64,000 nucleotides of DNA from Charina bottae (Eukaryota; Chordata; Lepidosauria; Squamata; Charinaidae): the NCBI GenBank assembly GCA_023362775.1, contig JALMGJ010000005.1, forward strand, positions 39,985,463-40,049,462, given 5' to 3'. Under the pieces are notes generated by a model. That model saw only the letters and a program-made list of their open reading frames with translations, did no database searches and had not been told where the DNA came from. Position numbers and translations under genes: made by a program. How positions within the stretch are numbered: position 1 is the first letter of the stretch; each line of letters begins with the position of its first letter. Positions 23,355 to 34,540 of the stretch are shown here, one piece after another.

Positions 23355-24163
23355 TTTTGTAGAGATTGTTAATGCTAAAATCAGTTTTTTTCCTATGATA
23401 CCTTGGATTGTTTAATAATTAATGAATATACAAGTAAAAATTTGCAGTCAATAATCCAATGTTTAAAAGTTCAATAAATTGCTTAATAAATTTGAAATTG
23501 TTTTATACCTTGACATTTATTCTGTATTTATTACTATGTAAAAGTTGTTATGGTTTATTTTAAGATTGGCATGTATCATCCTAGTTTACACTGTGCCTAC
23601 TGGAAGCCTGCATCATTGGGATGGCTAGGTTTAAGGGAAGCCATTAATCAGCATGGCTTTTTAATCATGACATCAACACATTTGGGGAGCAAAAAGGAGG
23701 GTTGTTGCTGCCATTATAACAACTGATGAGCTGCATGGTTTCACCCATTAGGGCTTTCTGCCACCATAAGTGTTGGTATGGCAAAAAATGGCATGATGAT
23801 GGTGATGGTGATGACGATACTTGAAGAAAGAAAGGACTGAATCCAATAGCAAACCCATTATCTGAGCTTCAGCATTTAGGTAGCCAAACTATCACCATTT
23901 ATAAAATCTCAAGGTTGGCAGAAGCACAAAAAACTTTCGAAAATATACTTGGGATTTCATGAAGGTATTCTCCATTTAGTTTAGCAATCTTAAAAATGGC
24001 AAAAACAAAGATCATGCATGCTCAGCAGTCATCAAAAGGACAAGCATATACACCTAGCTTTGATTCTTGATAAAACAAGCTAAGAAGTTTACATATGAAT
24101 AGCCCTATCACTATTGTCTGAACATGTGAATAATTCAAATCTTCCAATGGAAGAGAGCAGGGA
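23355..24163. other. Unassigned AT-rich DNA
   Basis: A short GATGGTGATG run lies near 23796. No gene evidence. Confidence 0.5.
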
Positions 24164-24240
24164 TCCCAACATACAACATAGCCAAAGAACTTACAAAAAA
24201 GCTTGGACATCTCACAGAGGGGAGTGAATATTCAATATTC
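24164..24240 (+). mobile_element. Fragment of PLE reverse transcriptase
   Basis: About 75 bp are closely similar to 62997-63075 of the PLE RT at the window end (shared ACAACATAGC, AAAGAACT, ACAAAAAA, GAGTGAATATTC). Too short to code. Confidence 0.65.
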
Positions 24241-24499
24241 TACTGTTTGCCAATAGGTTCTGGGCCCAGTTCAGGGTGCTGGTTTGGCTTGGGCTACCTT
24301 TGAGACCGTTTTCTCCAGATAAAATCTGCCAGCAGTATCTGACTGGGAGAGGATGCTATGGACAACCCACCCCCCAAAAGATAAGAACCCAGAAAATGGC
24401 ATTCTCAGTGGTATCTCCCTCACTAATATTTGGATGATATGGATGTTTTTAATATATAAGTCTAAGCTACTTAGAGTCACTCAAGTAGGTAGCATACAC

Positions 24500-24735
24500 T
24501 CACTAGCACTGAAGTTATCTAGTTGGATATTGAAACGTGTGCAAGGAAACAACCAAGCTCAGAGAGCATCAAGGACTCCACAATTCAAATCTTAAAGGGA
24601 ATAATTAGCCCTATGGAATCCTTGCCTAGTCGGTCAATGAAACGTCTGCAAAAAACCAACCAGGCTCAGAGAGCACCAAGGACTCCACAGTTCAACCCTG
24701 AGCTACAGATATTCTCTTTGATTGGTAATTAGCCC
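24500..24735 (+). mobile_element. Decayed PLE termini, tandem duplicate
   Basis: Two imperfect direct copies, offset by about 107-124 bp, each hold a GAAACGT..TGCAA block (24532, 24639), then CCAAGCTCAGAGAGCA or its variant, AAGGACTCCACA and TTCAA. TAATTAGCCCTATG follows both (24602, 24726). The arrangement matches a PLE terminal repeat. The hammerhead core is damaged (CTGAAG without the last A, partial stem II). Confidence 0.6.
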
Positions 24736-24741
24736 TATGTC

Positions 24742-24892
24742 ATCTAGGACAGGGTTCCTCAACCTCAGCCATTTTAAGATGTGTGGACTTCAACCCCCAG
24801 AATACTCCAGCCAGCATTGCTGGCTGGAGTATTCTGGGAGTTGAAGTCCACACATCTTAAAATGGCTGAGGTTGAGGAACCCTGATCTAGGA
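24742..24892. mobile_element. Palindromic hAT-like MITE
   Basis: The element proper is 24750-24884 (135 bp): two near-perfect inverted arms from CAGGGTTCCTCAACCTCAGC meeting near 24818, flanked by a perfect 8-bp TSD atctagga. Same family as 3250-3421. Confidence 0.9.
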
Positions 24893-26460
24893 CACATTGA
24901 CTGATGGCACCACCCCCTGCTGATGCAAAGAATTGTATTTTTAGAATGATTTGGAAGGAGGGGTGGCATTGATACCCCCTAAGTTTGGTGCTCTTGACCA
25001 GTGCCTTCTTGGCCTCAGGATAAAGCTGGCCCTGGATAAAGCAGTTGGCAGTAGGCAAGACCAAGTAAACTCCAGGTTTTCAACTCAAACTATTTTTATT
25101 AAATATTTGGAAAATAAAAATAAAAATTGAGAACTAAGATGTTGGTTTTCAAGATCAACATTCTAGATAATTTTGGCCTTATATACAACTGTTCATTGTT
25201 GTGTTAGAACTCAGGGTTTCCTAAGTGGCTTGGTGCCCTGAGGGTACCAATTCATTTAAGAGTCACATCCGTCATTGCAACTGGCAGATTCCCACAGATG
25301 ATGGTGGTGAAGTTGCCAAAGAGATGAGTGAAGCTGGAGTACACCAAAGATAACCAAATATGATATTGTCACTGGCCAAGCAGCTAAATCATATGCATGC
25401 TTATTCAGAAGAAATGTCCCATAGATTTTGAATCAAGCTTATTCTTTTTTTTAATAAAGGTATTTAATATTGTATCCCTACAATGGCAGAATAGGAGCAG
25501 AAGTGTCTGTAGAAGACATATATACATTCACCACATCAGCTTTGCTTGGCATTGTATGCTGAAAGGGCATTGCTTGTTATTTGCTCCTCCTATTTATCTT
25601 CTTTCTCTTGCAATAAATCTGTATCTGTGTATGATTCCATCAAGTAACGTTAATAAAAGAGGGAGCATAAATACCCTTTACCCATGCCAATGTCATACAT
25701 CATAATTCACTTTTCAAAGTACTTAGAAAATGTTTTCTAACAGGAAAGCTTTTTGGCATCATATTTGGCTTTCCATCACCCCTTGGTATTTCAAAGCCAA
25801 AGTCAAAAACAGAGATAAATTGGTTGTTATTCCTCTCAACAAACAGAATTCTTCAAGTGACAGCATCCTGAAAGCAGACTTGGTAAATAGTATTTAGCAT
25901 TAAACAGTAAACACCTAGAAACAATGATAAAGCCACAAGTGATTGCTTCTTCTGTGCCATTAAGAGACTTTAATTAGCACTTTAATCACAGCAGCCTTTG
26001 AAAGAGTTACTGCATCCTTTTTGGTGGAAATTGTGGAACAGTATCTGGAACAATACGGCCATATCTCCCCTGTGCTTGCTGGCTGATCTGAAGTAAGAGT
26101 GGAAGGGGTACTGCAGCTGAGGAACATCTGTCTATTGCTCTCTGCCAAAGGACCTCTGAGCAAGCCTCAGGTGACCCAATGCTCAAGGTCTGAAAGGCTG
26201 GCTTTGAACTACTGGGAAAACCTTCCATAGGAGGTTGTCATAAAAATGAATGGTGGCGGTTTTATAGATGCTTGGCATCCGCCCTCCTGCCTCTGTGCTA
26301 GACTGCTCATCTGCATTGCACTCAAACTGACTGCTACAAAATCCAATCAGGGAGCCAAAGTTTTCTCCAATGATACAGAGATTAACTGATTCTACAGAAT
26401 ATCTAGACTCTGCAACTCCATCTTCTCATGCCTGCCCTAAAGAAGGAACTACATGGCAAT
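24893..26460. other. Unassigned non-coding DNA
   Basis: No recognisable gene. Short A/T-rich runs near 25090-25130. Confidence 0.5.
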
Positions 26461-26464
26461 GCAG

Positions 26465-26530
26465 ACTTTCCCAACCTGAGCCCTCCAGATTGATTGTACG
26501 GCCGTTCCTGGAAGTCTCTCCAGGAGGAGA
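26465..26530. repeat. Old hAT MITE scrap
   Basis: ACTTTCCCAACCTGAGCCCTCCAG resembles the end of a widespread hAT-type MITE. The partner end was not found. Confidence 0.3.
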
Positions 26531-26759
26531 AATATATTGGGTTTAAATGTTGCTGTGGGTGTTGTGATTCCTGTTGCTTTACGTAGAGGATGTTGGAATT
26601 TCTTCAGAATAATTTTAACTGACACATCCTCCATATGCTGGTCTTTGACTATAATCAAGATTTGTTTGTTTCTTCAGAATAAAATAAAATGAAGAAGCAA
26701 TTTGTTTTACCACATCTGATAGGCATCCTTCATTTTTTAGCTTAAATTAACTCTGTCGT

Positions 26760-26990
26760 GACACCTGCCCTCTGAGACAACATCCCCCCCACCCAAGATT
26801 TGAAAGGCCCCCACCCGTCTATATTTAAACAATCCCTTAAGACCTGGTTCTATCCCAGGTCTTGGGTTAGAGTGGCGGGGGAATCAGCTGGCCAATTATG
26901 TGATGTCATATCATCACTAAGGCTCTACATCCCCCAAATAATTTGTTAAAAGTTGTACCCCTTGGCATCAAAAAAGTGGTCTATATTTGT
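26760..26990 (+). mobile_element. Possible L2/CR1-like 3' ORF relic
   Basis: A reading near 26820-26850 resembles the 'FKxSLKTWF' end motif of LINE ORF2. Very decayed. Confidence 0.25.
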
Positions 26991-27453
26991 CTTATAATGG
27001 GAATGGACGGAAGAACCAGATTTACTGGTAGGTCCCAGGATGACTTGTGTAGCTTTCCCCAAGCTGGGTGGAAGTTTCAGATATGTGGTGCGGCAGTCTG
27101 AAGACACCCATGGTTCTCTAGCATCATGTCACATATACATGCAGACAGACATATTGTTCTTTTTTTCCTGATAACCAAACCCAGAGAGTAGGAGAAATAA
27201 CAGAGTTTCCCACAGACAACAATTTTCCTATAGGAATGAGGAGGAGATAGGCAGGGACCTCAGACAGGAAACTTGGGGGGAAGGAGAAGAGAGAAAAGAT
27301 GAAAATGTAATGCTGGCAAATCAGGATGGATCTAAACACATATAATAAGGTAGACAGCACTAGATGATGGAAAGCTTACTTTGCCAACAGAGAAAGAGCT
27401 CACTTAAAAATTCCTGGGCAGCTGTTTCTAAATCAAGCAGCAAGTCATTGCTT
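26991..27453. other. Unassigned non-coding DNA
   Basis: Nothing recognised. Confidence 0.5.
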
Positions 27454-27548
27454 TACAGGTAGTCCTCATTTAGCAACTGCCTTGTTTAGCAACCATTTGC
27501 AATTATGACGGTGATGAAAAAGTGGTCACTAAATGAGGACTACATGTA
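27454..27548. mobile_element. Mariner-like MITE, family H copy 1
   Basis: The ends CAGGTAGTCCTCATTTAG and its near-complement CTAAATGAGGACTACATG are flanked by TA on both sides. At 91 bp it is an internally deleted form of the 229-bp copy at 59560-59788. Confidence 0.85.
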
Positions 27549-27653
27549 ATGGAAAAGTATAAAATCATGGATAGCATGGAGAAAGTGGAGAGAGGTTTTT
27601 TATCTCCCAGTGTCAGACTACTAGAATCAGGCATCATGCCAGGATGGAGGAAA

Positions 27654-27911
27654 CTATAAAGCAGTGCTTTCCAAAGTCCTGCTGTTGGCGACACACCAAT
27701 GGCGGCGGCGCAGCGGCAGCGTGCATGGCAGTGGTGGCAGCAGCCTCGTGATTCGCGCTAAAACCCGGAAGCGCTGATGGCGTGCTGCTGCCGCCACCAT
27801 CACCACACGCACCGCCACAGGGGCAGCGGTGATGTGCCATCAGCACTTCCGGGTTTTGTTGTGACACACTAATGTGTCGTGACACACAGTTTGGAAAGCT
27901 ATGCTATAAAA
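27654..27911. mobile_element. Non-autonomous hAT element, family A copy 2
   Basis: The element proper is 27662-27903. Its ends are CAGTGCTTTCCAAA and its complement with changes. The TSD is ctataaag/ctataaaa (7 of 8). The interior is GC-rich with GGCGACACACC and GTGTCGTGACACACA blocks as in the other two copies. Confidence 0.88.
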
Positions 27912-29870
27912 GAATGCTACTTAGCTATAGATTTGGCCTTGCATATGTTGGCTAATCTGTTTTTAGTTCATGGAATAAATATAATGGGGTATTGGTTTTG
28001 TTCCTGATTTTTACCCTTAGTTCAAATTGGTGAACCTTGTACTTCTATTAATTTCCAAGATCAATATGAACTTTCCAATAAAAGGATATCAATCACTGAG
28101 CTGTTATTGTTAAATTAATAACCCCTTTCTCATAAGAAATGTGTATAGATTCTTTTAAATACAGGACTCAAGTAGAATTATTTAGGGTTCTTGGATTCTC
28201 TTTCAATTTCTAGGCTACAGAGAATGTTTTATCACTGGGCAGTTCCATATATATGTAAAGTAACTATTGTAGATGCAATACAAATACTTCAGTTTAAACC
28301 ATATAGCAGCAGAAGCAGCTCTGTAGTTAAAATACATTATATCTCTGTTTCAAAAACTGATGGACATTCTGTTCTTCATAAATCAACACATCTTGACCAG
28401 TCATTATGAAATTTGATATGATGGACGAGGGAAGGAGGTCAAAATAAAAGCTGACTAAATGGCAGTGGAAATGGAAGAAAAAGGTCAAAAACCCAAAAGC
28501 TTAAAACATTTTTTAAAAAAAACAGGAAGCAGAAGTTCTTCTCTGGGTGTGCCCAACAGTTGTAACTGATACAGAAAAGATCATTTCAAGTTATATGGGT
28601 GAATAGCTTTTCTGAAACTGGCATAATGGCTGTGCTGGCTGAGAATGATGGGATTTATAGTCAACATAGCTGGAGGGCACTAAATTAGTCTGGTGGTCTA
28701 TTTTTAAATTAGGATATGGCATCAAGCTATGCTGCTTGTGTGCTTTGTGAAAATCTACTTATGGAATTAATATTATGATTTTTTTTAAAAGCACCCATGT
28801 TCTGGGGAGAGGCATATTTGTTATATGTCAGCTATCTCCATTCCCAGTAGCAGCTGTAATTAGGTAAAGCAGTGGGTGCCTTCCTATCTAGTTCCTCCAG
28901 GCAATTTCTCATCTATCATCATAACTTCTCTTTGCAACTTTTAAAAATAATTTGTATTAATAAAGGCAGCCAGGGGACACCTGAGTTCACCTGTCACAAA
29001 CCTCCAGCTCTTCTGGGTGATGCTAAGCAATCCCCCTACCTTTTGAAGAATTGCAAATATTTAAATTGAATTTCTATGTGTGGTGTTTGCATGCCCAGAA
29101 TTAAAGTATAGTTTCTCAAGGTGGGTTGAGCAATTCAAGTTCATAAAAGAGTTATCAATTTAGTTAATTTTTTACTGGGCAAGCAGTATATAAAATAACA
29201 CTTGAGAGTAGTGGAGGATGGTGGTTTGTTGGTTTTGGAAATGGAAGGGAGTTCTAACGGAAAAGCTTGCCTCTGGGCTGCGTTTGCCTTGCTAAGGAAG
29301 CTGCCAAGAAGAAAAACGGTTTATTCCGGAGCTTGTCACTTGCAAATAAAAGCACTGGAAATCAGAAATGCTAAAATTCCAAAGGACACCTTCAGATGCA
29401 ACTGAGGCTTGAGTGTTTACTAGCTATTTTGTCAGACAATAACAATATCTAGAAAGGTAAGTAGGAAGTCAGTGGGAAACGACAGTTATAGGAACAATCA
29501 TAGCTTGCATTCATTGCAAGTTTATAAAATTTCAGTGTTACTGTTTCTGCTATGGAAGGAACTAATTTAGTAACTTCTCCCACTACAGATTTAAAGCATT
29601 ATCCAACCATCCTTCAGTCAGTAGAATACTGTACCGGTATGAAAATTGGTGTCCTTGCTGCTGCTCTTCATCCTGCCTGTATTGTGTCTGTTCCCAGGCA
29701 CTGCAAATCACCTGTCTTCCTGCCAAGATATTGGTGACACAGTCTACAGATTTTGTATACTTTTAAACTATGTCAGAATAAGGGGGTAAAATACACTGAT
29801 GCCAGTAGAGCTAGAGATGAGTTAAGTCTATTTTATTCAGGCTTATTCTATATTTTCCATTGAAAAATGA
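27912..29870. other. Unassigned non-coding DNA
   Basis: Short frames without domains. An old MITE-like scrap (GCTGGCTGAGAATGATGGGA) lies near 28637. No gene evidence. Confidence 0.5.
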
Positions 29871-29879
29871 AACTTCTTC

Positions 29880-30644
29880 TTGTTGGAATTATCAGGGGTC
29901 AACTCAGCATTGTCTCATAAGCATGCATTTCTACATGGAGAGATAGAGGAAGAACTGTACGTGCTACAACCTCCAGGCTTTGCCAGTCCTGAAGCACAGC
30001 AACTTGTTTACAAACTTCAGAAGGGGATTTATGGCCTGAAGCAAGCAGCAAGAGCATGGAATAAGAAGTTGAACCAAGTATTTCTTAAGCAAGACTTTGT
30101 TCAAGGCAAAGCTGATCCCTGTCTCTACACAAGACGCAGAAATGGCAGAGAGGTGTACATTCTTTGTTATGTGGATGATTTGCTGATTTGCCATAATAAC
30201 AAAAGAGACTTTGATGAAATCGTGTCCAACCTGAACAAAGAAGTAGAAGTCAAGCATCTGGGCAATGCCAGCTACTACTTGTGGATACAGATTGAAAAGG
30301 AAGAAGATGGAAGCTTTCTTCTAAGCCAGAAGCAAAAGATCCTAAAACTGTTGGAAAGCTTAGGACTGCAAAATGCCAATCCTATGCCAACACCAATGGA
30401 AACAGGTTTCCACAAGCAACAGGAACCTAGTGAACTCTTACCAAAGAACAACGGCTATGAAAGTGCCATAGGTAAGCTACTGTATCTAGCCACTACCACT
30501 AGGCCAGACATAGCAGCTGCAGTAAACATTCTATGCAGAAAAACTAGCACACCCACACAGAAAGACTGGACTGGTGTTAAGTGGGTGGGAAGGTACGTAT
30601 CTAAAGGGCACTATACACCTAAAACTAAAGCTACCAGCCACTGA
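29880..30644 (+). pseudogene. Copia polyprotein fragment: reverse transcriptase
   Basis: The first 14 codons are translated LTR. From about residue 16 the protein is a copia-type RT: AFLHGEIEEELYVLQPPGF (16-34), YGLKQAARAW (51-60), a CYVDDLL catalytic box (YVDD at 97-100), and a connection domain with GKLLYLATTTRPDIAAAV. The catalytic pair DD is present, but the upstream aspartate of motif A lies in the deleted part, so it cannot be active. A frameshift near 30596 moves the RNase H into another frame. The start codon is accidental. Confidence 0.85.
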
Positions 30645-31131
30645 CAATCCTAAACTAGTGGGGTTTACAGATGCAGATTGGGCAGAAGACATTACTGACT
30701 GTAAATCCACTAGTGGGCATGTATTTTTCTATTGGGGTGGGGCAGTAAGCTGGGGAAGCCATAAGCCAGATACAGTCGCATATTCATCCACAGAGGCGGT
30801 GTATGTGTCAGCAGCAGAAGCATGCAAAGAGGTTTTGTGGCTCAAGCTACTGCTTGAAGACATGGGGATAGAGGAATCTACCCCTATTCAGGTCTACAAA
30901 GACAACCAATGTTGTATTAGGCTCTCATGGTCAGAAAAGATTAATGGGAGAACTAAACACATTGATGTTAAGTATCATGTAATAAGAGACTTGCAAGAGC
31001 AAGGAATAGTCAGACTAGACTATTGTCCCACAAGGAACATGACTGTGGACATTCTCATGAAGCCTTTGCCGAGGAGCAGTTACCAAGAACTGTGGAAGAA
31101 GTTGAACCTTGTGGACTCTGAGACATGCTAA
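30597..31131 (+). pseudogene. Copia polyprotein fragment: RNase H
   Basis: Continues the RT in a shifted frame. Seen: YLKGTIHLKLKL, DADWAEDITDCKSTSG (first catalytic Asp), SSTEAVYVSAAEACKE (Glu), YKDNQCCI (Asp), RTKHIDVKYH near the end, and the C-terminal DILMKPLP block that closes copia polyproteins. The stop at 31129-31131 is followed within about 12 bp by the 3' LTR. The RNase H residues look intact, so decay is modest. Confidence 0.85.
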
Positions 31132-31143
31132 CTTGAGAAGGGG

Positions 31144-31446
31144 TGTTGGAATTATCAGGGGTCAACTCAGCATTGTCTCATAAGTATAAGGGGGTCCTTT
31201 CTAGTAAACACATCTCTATTGTGCTTGTAGGATGTCACATGGGTCACCTGATTTCCACTTCCTTCTTCTTCTTGAGTTTGGGGGATTAACAACCTCCATT
31301 ACTCTTTGGGCACACCTGCAAGCAGGAGGTGCTGCAAAATGCATCTCTTGTCCTTTCATCTCGCTTGCACGCAGATCTTCTATGAATCTACTTGTATCCA
31401 GTTCTACTGAATAAATGTAAGCTATCTATATTTTTCTTCATCTAAC
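31144..31446 (+). repeat. 3' LTR of the copia element
   Basis: Starts TGTTGGAATTATCAGGGG just after GAGAAGGGG. It contains AATAAATG (about 31411), a polyadenylation-type signal. A family A hAT element has inserted at or near its end. Confidence 0.7.
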
Positions 31447-31759
31447 TACTATGTCAGGGCTTTCCAAAGTTTTCCCGCGGTGACGCGCAAAAACCCGGAA
31501 GCGCTGCTGCTGGTTTCAGTTTTTGCCGCCGCCGCCGTTGGTGTGTCGCCGCGGGAAAACCCAGAAGCGCCACCATTGCGGCAGCGTGCAAAACCCTGGA
31601 AGCGCTGCTGCCGCTTTCGATTTTTGTGCACCGCCGTAGCTGCGGCGCTTTTGGATTTTTGCGCGCCACTGTTGGTGTGTTTTGACGCAACACATCTGGG
31701 CCCTGCAGGCAACACACTTTTGTGTCGCGACACACAGTTTGGAAAGCTCTGTACTATGT
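31447..31759. mobile_element. Non-autonomous hAT element, family A copy 3
   Basis: The element proper is 31455-31751, with a perfect 8-bp TSD tactatgt. The ends are CAGGGCTTTCCAAAG and TTTGGAAAGCTCTG. The GC-rich interior has CGCGGGAAAACCC and its inverse. It lies at the far edge of the copia LTR, so it arrived after that element if the LTR extends past it. Confidence 0.9.
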
Positions 31760-32118
31760 GAAGACTGAATTTATTTCTGAATGTAATTAAGCGTAATGTG
31801 CAAATCCCTTCTGGTTCACGCTTCTACTTTGCAAGATTGTTGTTAGCTGCTTGGAGTTCTTTTATTAACCTTCAAAATTCCATCACTTCTCAGTTGTAAA
31901 AATGATGTTAACCATGGAAATAAAAAAGAATAAGACAATGGGGGTAAATGTTGATATTTTAGTGTTGCTGTATGTAAAGAATGACATTGCTTATCCCTTT
32001 TTAAAAAAATTTACACTCTAGGATAGGATGGCCAACTTTTTGCAGGCTGTGAGCTGTAGTGGAGCTCTGGCAGACCTGTGAAGGATTGTATTTGAGTGGA
32101 CCAGGACCAACATGAATC
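31760..32118. other. Unassigned non-coding DNA
   Basis: A possible hAT end (GGATGGCCAACTTTTTGCAG, near 32026) lacks a visible partner. Confidence 0.4.
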
Positions 32119-32119
32119 T

Positions 32120-32290
32120 GCTCCAGGGGTAGCTCCAGGGGTGTCTTCAGGGTATGGTCAAAAAGTTAAGAAGGTAGCCAAGACATGCAAGTGACACACA
32201 TAAAAAAACCAGTGGAGCACCAATCACACCATTTGTGGCTGACATCTTGATTTTTTGACCATACCCAGAGGACACTCCAGTGTTGCTCCC
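32120..32290. repeat. Palindromic MITE-like element
   Basis: Inverted arms of about 50 bp: 32131-32180 (GGTATGGTCAAAAA inside) and 32237-32289 (TTTTTTGACCATACC inside), separated by about 55 bp. No TSD identified. Confidence 0.6.
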
Positions 32291-32292
32291 TT

Positions 32293-33380
32293 TGTCCTTA
32301 AAGTTTCAAAAGGCAAGAAACCTCAATATGGCAATGAGACAACAAAGACTCTTTTATAACAACAATGAAAAGAACTTCAAGATGACTGGAAATCATCTTG
32401 TGTTAAAGCTTTTGGAAGATCAATAACATAATTTCTCAAGGAATGGAACAAAATCTTTTCTGAAGCGGATGTCCCTATCTCTCATTACAAAAAATAAATC
32501 AGAAACAATTTCATATATGCAATCAAAGCTTGAAAATTTGTAAAATCACAAAGCTGGGTCAAATATTAAGATCTTGTGTGGGACCTCAGAAGAAGAGAAA
32601 CATTAGGATTTGTTCATTTGATTAATTATCTAGATTAATGAGATATGCCCTAGTCTGAAGATCACTGACAAGGAAGATGCATATGGTCCACAAAGTGCAC
32701 AAAACCCAAGTGAAATTATTAAAATAACCTACTAACCTTCAAAAGAGCAAATTACGAAAGCTATTAATGCTCCCCAAAGTGCTAGAACATACAGTAGCAG
32801 CATTCAAGTGCAGCTTTTTCAAGATCTGTTTCCCAACAGATACATAAAAACTTCTGAAGTCAATTAAAATTTCTTAAGACATATCAAGTATTACAGTGTA
32901 AAACTGTACACAGCATAATATCAATGTAAAAAAAATAATTTTAAAAATACCTTGGGGCTTGTGCATGATTGGAATGGTATGATACTGTATGTCTATAAAA
33001 CGTGCTGTTTTTAGAAACACATTCTAATTCATTTGCTTAATCCCATACCCATAAACTATCAGATTTTGATGCCTTAGAATATTCAAGACAAATAGAAAGA
33101 ATGTTACTTCTAAATGTATCACCAGCTAATGAATCATAAGATACCAATAAAGGACCTTGCAAATGTTCAAATCATGGGGGTTGGAAAAGCCATTTATACT
33201 ATTGACTCCATCTCAGAGCAGGAATCCAGATTAAAACATTTCTGAGAGATGTCTAGGCTGTGTTGGAATACAACAGTGAAGGGGAGCCCGCTATTTCTCT
33301 GGGGAATTGGTTTCATTGTTGAACTGCTTTTATTTGTTAGGAAATTGTTTCTAACATTCAACCAGTTTTTGAATGTAATT
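32293..33380. other. Unassigned AT-rich DNA
   Basis: No gene evidence. Confidence 0.5.
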
Positions 33381-33482
33381 GTGGGGAAAATAGGAGGAGG
33401 AAGGAGTATTAGGTATGTTTGCTGCCTTGAGTTATTTATAAAAATAATAAAGGTGGGATAAAAATTAAATAAATAAATAAAC
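33375..33482 (+). mobile_element. SINE type 3, 5'-truncated
   Basis: The 3' part of the SINE seen at 55759-56006: GGGGAAAATAGGAGGAGGAAGG, CCTTGAGTTATTTATAAAAA, ending in (AAAT)n. Confidence 0.8.
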
Positions 33483-33559
33483 TTAAACCTACAGTATTAA
33501 CTTACAAAAGTTACAAAAAATAGTAACTATTACTCTGCCCTGATCTTGGAATAACAGAA

Positions 33560-33730
33560 AACAGGACTTGACCTCCCTTGGGGGAGTTGGGTGGTGATAA
33601 ATCCAATAAATAAATAAATAAAATGTACGTATATGACATCCTTTCAAGTATTTGATAATTACTAATTAAATTGTAAGCCTCCCAGAGTCACTTGTTGAGA
33701 TGGGTGGCTATAGAAATTAAATAAATACCC
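33560..33730 (+). mobile_element. Two L2-type LINE 3' tails
   Basis: 33560-33626 (GGGGGAGTTGGGTGGTGATAA, AATAAATAAATA) and 33672-33728 (GCCTCCCAGAGTCAC, GAGATGGGTGGC, AAATAAATA) are separate strongly truncated 3' ends. Confidence 0.65.
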
Positions 33731-34330
33731 CTCATCAGCTTTCTTTTCTCTAGACATTCTCAGTTTCTCCACTTTCTCCTCCCTTGGTTTCTCATCTCCT
33801 GACCTCCTATTGCCCTTCTCTGCACCTATTCCTGTTTGAGAACTATTTTTAAAATATTGAAGTTAATTGCCTTTATTTTGCTATAACGTCCTCTTTACCA
33901 ATCCAGTGCAATCTGAAATACATTATTTCCAAATATCTCTTTAAGGTTTTGCAAATGTTCGTCTTTCTTACTTTCCTCTTTCAGAAAAGCAGCTTCCCCA
34001 CCCCCACCCCTCTCTCTGGGGCATTTTCCTCCTCTTGGCTGTAAGAGAGCTCTTTTTAAGAAGAGTTATTCAAGTAGGATTATCTAAGGCTGTCTAGCCG
34101 AACTTTGCACACTCCAGATGTGTGTTTGTTATGTTGGCTGAGAATTCTGCTAGTGACCCTCCCAATGCAGGTGGAGCGTACCACGCTGAGGAAGACTGGT
34201 CTAAAATATACCATGAGATAGTAAGCTGTAGACATGATAAAGCTAAGTAGGCTTTGAGTCTGACCAGTATTTATATCAAATGGAGGAATGAGAATGCCAT
34301 ATGTACTACTCCAAGCTTTTGACGAACAGA
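33731..34330. other. Unassigned non-coding DNA
   Basis: No gene evidence. An old MITE-like scrap lies near 34110-34200. Confidence 0.45.
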
Positions 34331-34332
34331 TA

Positions 34333-34423
34333 TATAGGTAGTCCTCGTTTAGCGACTGCCAGGTTTAGCAGCCGTTCACAGTTATGACAGTGATGAAAAA
34401 GTAACTTTACGTCCAATCCTCTG
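34333..34423. mobile_element. Mariner-like MITE family H copy 2, left part
   Basis: Begins TA + TAGGTAGTCCTCGTTTAGCG and follows the family consensus for about 85 bp before an L2 LINE tail interrupts it. The rest continues at 38666-38809. Confidence 0.75.
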
Positions 34424-34540
34424 ATTTATTTATTTATTTTATTTATTTACCAAAATTTGCCACCACCCATCTCCCCCCGAAAGAGGGACTCTGGGCGGTT
34501 TACAATAAAACTGAAAAATTAAAATACAATAAAACCAAAA

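Larger units (their letters stand above)
29881..31450 (+). mobile_element. Copia-type LTR retrotransposon, internally deleted
   Basis: The order is: a 41-bp tip of the 5' LTR (29881-29921), RT, RNase H, a purine-rich tract (about 31133-31143), then the 3' LTR from 31144. The 41-bp tip is identical to the first 41 bp of the 3' LTR. Gag, protease, integrase, the rest of the 5' LTR and the N-terminal RT are gone. No TSD was established because the 3' LTR end is unclear. Confidence 0.85.

Noticed and set aside
22729..23415. Frames of 133-159 codons that resemble each other on opposite strands
   Set aside because: The resemblance comes from the long inverted arms of the hairpin element.
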